From Alphaproteobacteria bacterium (GTDB taxonomy: Bacteria; Pseudomonadota; Alphaproteobacteria; DSM-16000; Inquilinaceae): DNA of 9,006 nt. Shown piece by piece: positions 5,173-9,006 of the stretch. The notes under the pieces are model-generated. The model made no database searches, had not been told where the DNA came from, and worked only from the letters and a program-made list of their open reading frames with translations. Each line of letters begins with the position of its first letter. Positions within the stretch are counted from its first letter, which is position 1. The position numbers and the translations under genes were made by a program. The DNA is taken from NCBI GenBank assembly GCA_029263555.1, contig JAJUFW010000083.1, positions 1-9,006 on the forward strand, written 5' to 3'.

Positions 5173-5222
5173 ATGCGCCGGGTGTCCAGGCATCTTTCCG
5201 CCTGGTCCCCCGGCGCATTTTT
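5173..5222 (+). terminator. Strong intrinsic terminator upstream of glnK
   Basis: ATGCGCCGGG (5173-5182) pairs perfectly with CCCGGCGCAT (5209-5218). Above a small TGT/TCC internal loop, CCAGGC (5186-5191) pairs with GCCTGG (5200-5205) around an 8-nt loop. Five T residues (5218-5222) follow immediately. This gives 16 paired bases plus a T-tract on the plus strand. It ends transcription coming from the alkyltransferase gene, 95 nt past its stop. It insulates glnK, whose sigma-54 element starts 28 bp further on. Confidence 0.8.
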
Positions 5223-5229
5223 CGTGCTG

Positions 5230-5242
5230 CATCAATGGGTTC
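5230..5242 (+). promoter_or_regulatory. Possible IHF site between enhancer and sigma-54 promoter
   Basis: CATCAATGGGTTC matches the IHF consensus WATCAA-N4-TTR in its core (ATCAA at 5231-5235, TT at 5240-5241) and misses only the two outermost positions. Its place about 40 bp upstream of the predicted start point, between the NtrC-like dyads and the -24/-12 element, is where an IHF-induced bend usually brings enhancer-bound activator to sigma-54 polymerase. The short consensus makes a chance match possible. Confidence 0.3.
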
Positions 5243-5249
5243 GGGCCTC

Positions 5250-5265
5250 TGGCACGGAAGTTGAA
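5250..5265 (+). promoter_or_regulatory. Sigma-54 (RpoN) -24/-12 promoter of glnK-amtB
   Basis: TGGCACGGAAGTTGAA matches the sigma-54 consensus TGGCACG-N4-TTGCA with a single change at the C of the -12 GC. The invariant -24 GG is at 5251-5252 and the -12 G at 5263, separated by the required 10 bp. The predicted start point near 5276 gives a leader of about 33 nt to the glnK start. The match, the gene it precedes and the upstream NtrC-like sites support nitrogen-limitation control by RpoN and NtrC. Confidence 0.7.
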
Positions 5266-5295
5266 ACGTATTGCCCCGAGGACCGGTAGGCGGTT

Positions 5296-5300
5296 GGAGG
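5296..5300 (+). promoter_or_regulatory. Ribosome binding site that fixes the GTG start of glnK
   Basis: GGAGG is placed 8 nt before the GTG at 5309. No ATG is available at the position where PII proteins begin, so this Shine-Dalgarno, together with the family's MKLVVAIIKPFK opening, decides the start. Confidence 0.75.
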
Positions 5301-5308
5301 CAGAAGCC

Positions 5309-5647
5309 GTGAAATTAGTGGTGGCAATCATCAAGCCGTTCAAGCTTGACGAGGTCCGCGATGCCCTGACGGGGCTCGGGATCCAGGGGCTCACAGTTGG
5401 CGAGGTCAGAGGGTTCGGCCGCCAGAAGGGCCAAACCGAAGTCTATCGCGGTGCCGAATACGCGATGAGCTTCCTGCCGAAGCTGAAGCTCGAAGTGGCG
5501 GTGTCCGACGACCTGGTCGGGCGCGTGGTGGAAGCGATCCAGGTGTCGGCCCACACCGGCCGCATCGGGGACGGAAAGATCTTCGTCCTGGACATCGCCC
5601 ACGCCGTCCGGATCCGGACGGGCGAGATCGACGCGGCGGCACTTTGA
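5309..5647 (+). CDS. glnK: PII nitrogen regulatory protein
   Basis: A 112-residue PII protein, exactly the family length, started from GTG. It contains the opening MKLVVAIIKPFKLDEVR and a T-loop with Gln39 and Tyr51 in the Y-R-G-A-E-Y motif (46-51). Tyr51 is the uridylylation target of GlnD. It also has the B-loop TGRIGDGKIFV (83-93) with Lys90, and C-loop Arg101 and Arg103, all residues that contact ATP/ADP. PII trimers sense 2-oxoglutarate, ATP/ADP and glutamine (through uridylylation). They control AmtB, glutamine synthetase adenylylation and the Ntr system. The gene is called glnK rather than glnB because it sits 19 bp upstream of amtB, the conserved glnK-amtB arrangement in which unmodified GlnK blocks the ammonium channel. 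Sequence alone separates GlnB and GlnK poorly; residue 54, Asp in E. coli GlnB and Asn in GlnK, is Ser here. A sigma-54 promoter and NtrC-like sites lie upstream. Confidence 0.95.
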   Translation: MKLVVAIIKPFKLDEVRDALTGLGIQGLTVGEVRGFGRQKGQTEVYRGAEYAMSFLPKLKLEVAVSDDLVGRVVEAIQVSAHTGRIGDGKIFVLDIAHAVRIRTGEIDAAAL

Positions 5648-5666
5648 TCAACGGGAGATAAAGGGA

Positions 5667-7091
5667 ATGTCCTTTCAGATGACGAGAATGGCGCGGACGG
5701 GCGTCGGCGGATTGCTGCTCGCGATTGCGGCGGCTCTGCCTGCGGCGGCCCAGGAGGCGGCGCCGGCCGTCGCACCGGCGGCCGTCACACCGGAAGCCGT
5801 CTATGTGTTCAACAGCTTTTCCTTCCTGATCCACGGCGCGCTCGTGATGTTCATGGCGGCCGGGTTCGCCATGCTGGAGGCGGGGCTTGTCCGTTCGAAG
5901 AATGTGGCGACCATCTGCCTCAAGAACATCGCCCTCTACTCCATCGCCGGCATCGTCTTCTATCTCGTCGGCTACAACCTGATGTATGGCGGCGACAGCC
6001 TCTACATCGGAAGCTTCTCCATCTGGTCGGCCGACGATACGGCGGCGCTCGCCGAGGTGCCCAGCTATGACGCGGGCTATGCCTCGGGCTCCGACTGGTT
6101 CTTCCAGATGGTCTTCGTCGCGACGGCCGCCTCGATCGTCTCCGGCACGGTCGCGGAGCGGACCAGGCTCTGGCCCTTCCTGCTCTTCTCGGCGCTGCTT
6201 TCGGCCTTCATCTACCCGATCGCCGGATCCTGGGTCTGGGGCGGCGGCTGGCTCAGCGAGATGGGCTTCTCCGACTTCGCCGGCTCGACGCTGGTGCACT
6301 CGGTGGGCGGCTGGGCGGCCCTTTCCGGCGCCATCATCATCGGCGCGCGGCACGGCAAGTACCGTCCCGACGGCGGCATCAACCCGATGCCCGGCTCCAG
6401 CCTGCCGCTCGCCACGCTCGGCACCTTCATCCTCTGGCTCGGCTGGTTCGGCTTCAACGGCGGCTCCCAGCTCGCCCTCGGATCGGCGGCGGACGTGGTG
6501 GGAATGGCCGGCGTCTATCTCAACACCAATCTCGCGGCGGCCGGCGGCGTGCTCGCCTCGATGATCACCTGCCAGGTCCTCTATCGGAAGGTCGACCTGT
6601 CCATGGCGCTCAACGGCGCGATCGGCGGTCTCGTCTCGATCACGGCGGATCCGTCCTCGCCCGCGCCGGGGCTTGCGATCATCATCGGCGCGATCGGCGG
6701 CCTGCTCGTCACCCTGGCGGTCCCGATGTTCGACCGGCTGAAGATCGACGACGTGGTCGGCGCCATCTCGGTCCACCTGGTCGCCGGCATCTGGGGCACG
6801 ATCGCCGTGCCGCTCAGCAACGCGGACGCCTCCTTCTCGGTGCAGCTGATCGGCATCGTCGCCTACGGCGTGTTCACCGTCGTCGCCTCCTCCATCGTCT
6901 GGCTCGCGATCAAGTACACGATCGGGATCCGTCCCTCCGTCGCCGACGAAACGATGGGAATGGACCAGGCCGAGCTGGGCATGGAAGCGTATCCGGAATT
7001 CGGTGTGGGCGCGATGCGGCTTTCCGGGATGACCGGCGCAGGCGCGCCGGGCGGTGCCGGGGCGCTCGCCATGCAGCAGGAGAAGGCCTGA
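5667..7091 (+). CDS. amtB: Ammonium transporter AmtB
   Basis: A 474-residue Amt/Mep/Rh channel conducting ammonium into the cell. Residues 1-28 are a signal peptide (basic start, hydrophobic core, ALPAAAQ cleavage region), as in other bacterial AmtB proteins. An Ala/Pro-rich periplasmic linker follows, then about 11 membrane helices from residue 45. The transporter signature DFAGSTLVHSVGG (203-215) contains the conserved Asp203 and the first pore histidine His211. The second pore histidine is His370 in GAISVHLVAGIWG. W-L-G-W-F-G-F-N-G-G (257-266) and AERTR (163-167) are also conserved. The cytoplasmic tail (about 421-474) keeps the M-D-x-A-E-x-G-x-E-A-Y-P segment that communicates with GlnK, and ends in a Gly/Ala-rich extension. 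GGGAGA at 5653-5658 is the ribosome site. It is co-transcribed with glnK, and an intrinsic terminator follows. Confidence 0.97.
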   Translation: MSFQMTRMARTGVGGLLLAIAAALPAAAQEAAPAVAPAAVTPEAVYVFNSFSFLIHGALVMFMAAGFAMLEAGLVRSKNVATICLKNIALYSIAGIVFYLVGYNLMYGGDSLYIGSFSIWSADDTAALAEVPSYDAGYASGSDWFFQMVFVATAASIVSGTVAERTRLWPFLLFSALLSAFIYPIAGSWVWGGGWLSEMGFSDFAGSTLVHSVGGWAALSGAIIIGARHGKYRPDGGINPMPGSSLPLATLGTFILWLGWFGFNGGSQLALGSAADVVGMAGVYLNTNLAAAGGVLASMITCQVLYRKVDLSMALNGAIGGLVSITADPSSPAPGLAIIIGAIGGLLVTLAVPMFDRLKIDDVVGAISVHLVAGIWGTIAVPLSNADASFSVQLIGIVAYGVFTVVASSIVWLAIKYTIGIRPSVADETMGMDQAELGMEAYPEFGVGAMRLSGMTGAGAPGGAGALAMQQEKA

Positions 7092-7127
7092 TCCGGCCGG
7101 ATCCTTCAGGGTTTCCTCCCGAAACTC

Positions 7128-7153
7128 AGGCCGCCTCCGGGCGGCCTTCTTTT
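7128..7153 (+). terminator. Intrinsic terminator of glnK-amtB
   Basis: AGGCCGCC (7128-7135) pairs perfectly with GGCGGCCT (7140-7147) around a 4-nt loop. It is followed by TTCTTTT (7147-7153), 36 nt after the amtB stop. This is a textbook intrinsic terminator on the plus strand. On the minus strand the sequence after the stem has only a three-T run, so it would terminate the convergent divL-like gene poorly. Confidence 0.85.
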
Positions 7154-7199
7154 CGTCCGGAATCTCCCTCATGCCGGATTTCCGGCGGCGGCCAGGCGA

Positions 7200-9006
7200 T
7201 CAGTTGAAGGCGCTCGGGTGCTTCCGGGCCGTTCTCGCCGGTTGCCCGGCCGGTGGGCCGGGCTCCGCCGGCAGGATGCATACGACCGTCGTGCCTTCGT
7301 CGGGCCGGCTGCTGAGCGCGACCGAGCCGCCGTGCATTTCGATGAAGCTCTTGACCAGAGGCAGGCCCAGGCCGACCCCGCTCTGGCGCGACAGGGGGTG
7401 GGCCTTCTCGAACCGGCCGAACACCCGTTCCTGATCGGCCTCGGGGATGCCGATCCCGGTGTCCGAGACGGCCAGGTACAGCCGGCCGCCCTCCCGCCGG
7501 GCGGACAGGGTGATCCGTCCGCCGGCCGGGGTGAACTTGATCGCGTTGCTGACGAGGTTGTAGAGCGCCTGCTTCAGCCGTCGTTCGTCGGCGTCGATCC
7601 GGCCGATGCCGTCCTCGCAGTCGATCTTGACCTTCAGATTCTGCTTGCCCGCCCATTCGCGGGTCAGGTCGTAGACGTTCTTCAGCATCGTCTTCACGTC
7701 GACCGGCCGGCGGTCGAGCGCCATGTGGCCGGCCTCGATGGTCGCGAGATCCAGAATGTCGTTGATCAGCGACAGGAGGCGCTGGGAGGCGTCGACGATG
7801 CTGCGCGTGTAATCGGCCTGGCGCGGGTTCAGCGTGCCGAAATAGCCGTTGTTCAGGATTTCGGCGAAACCCATGATCGCGTTCAGCGGTGTCCGCAGCT
7901 GGTAGGACACGTTGGCGATGAAATCGGACTTCAGCCGGTCGGCCGTCTCCAGCGCGGCGTTGGAGGCACGCAGGGCCTGTTCGACCCGCACGCTGTCGGT
8001 AATGTCGAGGTAGCTGTTCAGCACCGCCCCGTCGGGCAGGGGAACGGTCGCCACCTGCAGGACGGAGCCGTCGGTGCGTTCCAAGCGGACCTTCCGCTCC
8101 ATCCGATCGAGCGCCCGGCCGATCAGATCCTTGCGAAGCTCCGGCCAGTCGACGCAGTCGGGATAGAAGCGCCGCGTCCGGTCGATGACCTCCGAGACAT
8201 GGGGATGGCCCTCGACGTCGTCCTCCGATAGGTCCCACAGCCGGAGAAACGCCGGGTTGCTGAGCCGGAGGCGTCCGTCGCCGCCATAGACGGCGATGCC
8301 TTCGGCAAGATTGTCCAGACTTTCTCGCTGGACGGCCATCAGGGTGTTGTAGTTCCGCTCGAGCGTCAGCGCGCTCGTCACGTCCTCCTGGACGAAGAGC
8401 AGGCCGCCGAACGGGTGGGGCGTGATCACCGACCGCAGCGTCGTCCCGTCCGGGAGATGCATCAGCTCTTCCTGGCTCTCGATCAGGGAGGTGAAAAGCT
8501 CCGACTGGCTGCGCTTGTAGCTGAGAAAATCCGCGTGCTCGGGAAGCCGTCGGCGCTCGCGCAGATCCTCCAGGATCTCCTGGATGGTCGGCCCGGTGTC
8601 GAGCCACGCCTCGTCGAAATCCCACAGCGAGACGTACGCCTGGTTGAAGAAGCTGAGCCGGCGGTCCTTGCCGAAGATCGCGATCGCCGATTTCAGCTGC
8701 TCCAGCACCTCGGCATGGGCGGCGACATGGCGCTCCAGCTCGGCATGGGCCTCCTCCATCTGGGTCACGTCGAGCGCATAGCCGAGGACGAAGCCGGCCC
8801 GATCCGCCGATCCTAATGGGGTCTCGACGATCTCCATGAGGCGGCGCTCGCCCCCGGCGACCACGTGCCGACTCTCGGACTGCGCGATGCCCAGCCGCAG
8901 CGCCCGCTGGGCCAGCGCACGGCCGCCTTCCGGGATCGCGCCCGCAGCGATCTCGCGCTGCTCGGCCAGGATTTCGTCGAAGCTTCCGTCGACCGCATCG
9001 ACATAG
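7200..9006 (-). CDS. divL: DivL-like multi-PAS pseudo-histidine kinase with tyrosine at the H-box (5' end outside window)
   Basis: The C-terminal 601 residues are visible; the frame stays open to the right edge, so the N-terminus is missing. A GTG at 8864 is internal, not a credible start. Numbering from it: the end of one PAS (to about 35), a second PAS (about 45-165, with IAIFGKDRRLSFFNQAYVSLW), a third PAS (about 175-295, with IAVYGGDGRLRLSNPAFLRLW), a short coiled coil, a DHp helix pair (about 308-380) and a HATPase_c domain. The H-box reads NVSYQLRTPL, with Tyr321 where the phospho-accepting His belongs and Gln322 in place of the following Glu. The ATP domain is intact: N-box NLVSNAIKF (436-444), G1 DTGIG (468-472), F-box and G2 GVGLGL (496-501). 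Tyr at this site is the hallmark of Caulobacter DivL, which binds DivK and CckA at the cell pole to control CtrA rather than acting as an ordinary kinase. That role is inferred from family. It is convergent with amtB. Confidence 0.85.
   Translation of the reverse strand, partial: YVDAVDGSFDEILAEQREIAAGAIPEGGRALAQRALRLGIAQSESRHVVAGGERRLMEIVETPLGSADRAGFVLGYALDVTQMEEAHAELERHVAAHAEVLEQLKSAIAIFGKDRRLSFFNQAYVSLWDFDEAWLDTGPTIQEILEDLRERRRLPEHADFLSYKRSQSELFTSLIESQEELMHLPDGTTLRSVITPHPFGGLLFVQEDVTSALTLERNYNTLMAVQRESLDNLAEGIAVYGGDGRLRLSNPAFLRLWDLSEDDVEGHPHVSEVIDRTRRFYPDCVDWPELRKDLIGRALDRMERKVRLERTDGSVLQVATVPLPDGAVLNSYLDITDSVRVEQALRASNAALETADRLKSDFIANVSYQLRTPLNAIMGFAEILNNGYFGTLNPRQADYTRSIVDASQRLLSLINDILDLATIEAGHMALDRRPVDVKTMLKNVYDLTREWAGKQNLKVKIDCEDGIGRIDADERRLKQALYNLVSNAIKFTPAGGRITLSARREGGRLYLAVSDTGIGIPEADQERVFGRFEKAHPLSRQSGVGLGLPLVKSFIEMHGGSVALSSRPDEGTTVVCILPAEPGPPAGQPARTARKHPSAFN

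Noticed and set aside
5406..7172. A 588-codon open frame on the minus strand opposite glnK and amtB
   Set aside because: It is the antisense shadow of two certain genes. Its product is Arg/Asp/Gly/His-rich without hydrophobic core patterns, as expected when GC-rich third positions keep the opposite strand free of stops.
7173..7186. GCCGG-ATTT-CCGGC hairpin downstream of the divL-like gene
   Set aside because: The stem has only five base pairs and no T-tract follows on the minus strand, so I do not call it the gene's terminator.
7126..8625. A 499-codon alternative frame on the minus strand within the divL-like gene
   Set aside because: It overlaps the PAS/HATPase reading frame in another phase and encodes Arg/Pro/Gly-rich sequence with no domain pattern.
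1..9006. tRNA or rRNA genes, CRISPR repeats, transposase genes, attachment sites, toxin-antitoxin or defence genes
   Set aside because: Read on both strands, nothing of these kinds was recognised. The long frames are all accounted for by the listed genes and the gaps are too short.

Overview
The window is a GC-rich chromosomal segment with almost gap-free gene packing. It looks like an alphaproteobacterium, probably of the Rhodospirillales/Azospirillum type. The main reason is a DivL-type pseudo-histidine kinase whose phospho-acceptor histidine is replaced by tyrosine, a family known from Alphaproteobacteria. The glnK-amtB pair, the bactofilin and the DUF2244 and EI24 proteins also fit. The order-level assignment is inference. 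I see no mobile element, CRISPR array, tRNA, rRNA or phage gene. All genes look vertically inherited and housekeeping or regulatory.

Layout, left to right. (1) 1-104, minus: the first 34 codons of a CBS-domain protein. (2) 217-1218, minus: a PfkB-family sugar/nucleoside kinase of the adenosine-kinase-like subfamily. (3) 1404-2069, plus: an EI24/CysZ-like four-helix membrane protein, divergent from the kinase, with a TATA-containing region between them. (4) 2175-2840, plus: a bactofilin cytoskeletal protein. (5) 2872-3510, minus: endonuclease III (nth), convergent with the bactofilin and divergent from (6). (6) 3600-4115, plus: a DUF2244 membrane protein. (7) 4197-5078, plus: an AraC-type HTH fused to an O6-alkylguanine-DNA alkyltransferase. 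(8) 5309-5647 and 5667-7091, plus: glnK and amtB, the nitrogen-sensing PII protein and the ammonium channel it gates. (9) 7200-9006, minus: the C-terminal 601 residues of a DivL-like protein, convergent with amtB.

How the genes work together. Two genes concern DNA damage: nth removes oxidised pyrimidines and the HTH-alkyltransferase removes O6-alkylguanine. DUF2244 lies between them. glnK-amtB is a classic nitrogen operon. Its upstream gap (5079-5308) carries, in order, two TGC-N11-GCA dyads resembling NtrC sites, a strong intrinsic terminator that would block read-through from the alkyltransferase gene, an IHF-like site, and a sigma-54 -24/-12 element. The operon ends at a second good intrinsic terminator (7128-7153). 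The DivL-like protein is expected to belong to the CckA/DivK/CtrA cell-cycle circuit.

The items most worth a second look are the DivL tyrosine plus glutamine at the H-box, the layered glnK control region, the apparently leaderless divergent nth/DUF2244 pair, and a 23-bp near-perfect dyad in front of the alkyltransferase fusion. I did not find a wholly new multi-gene system here.
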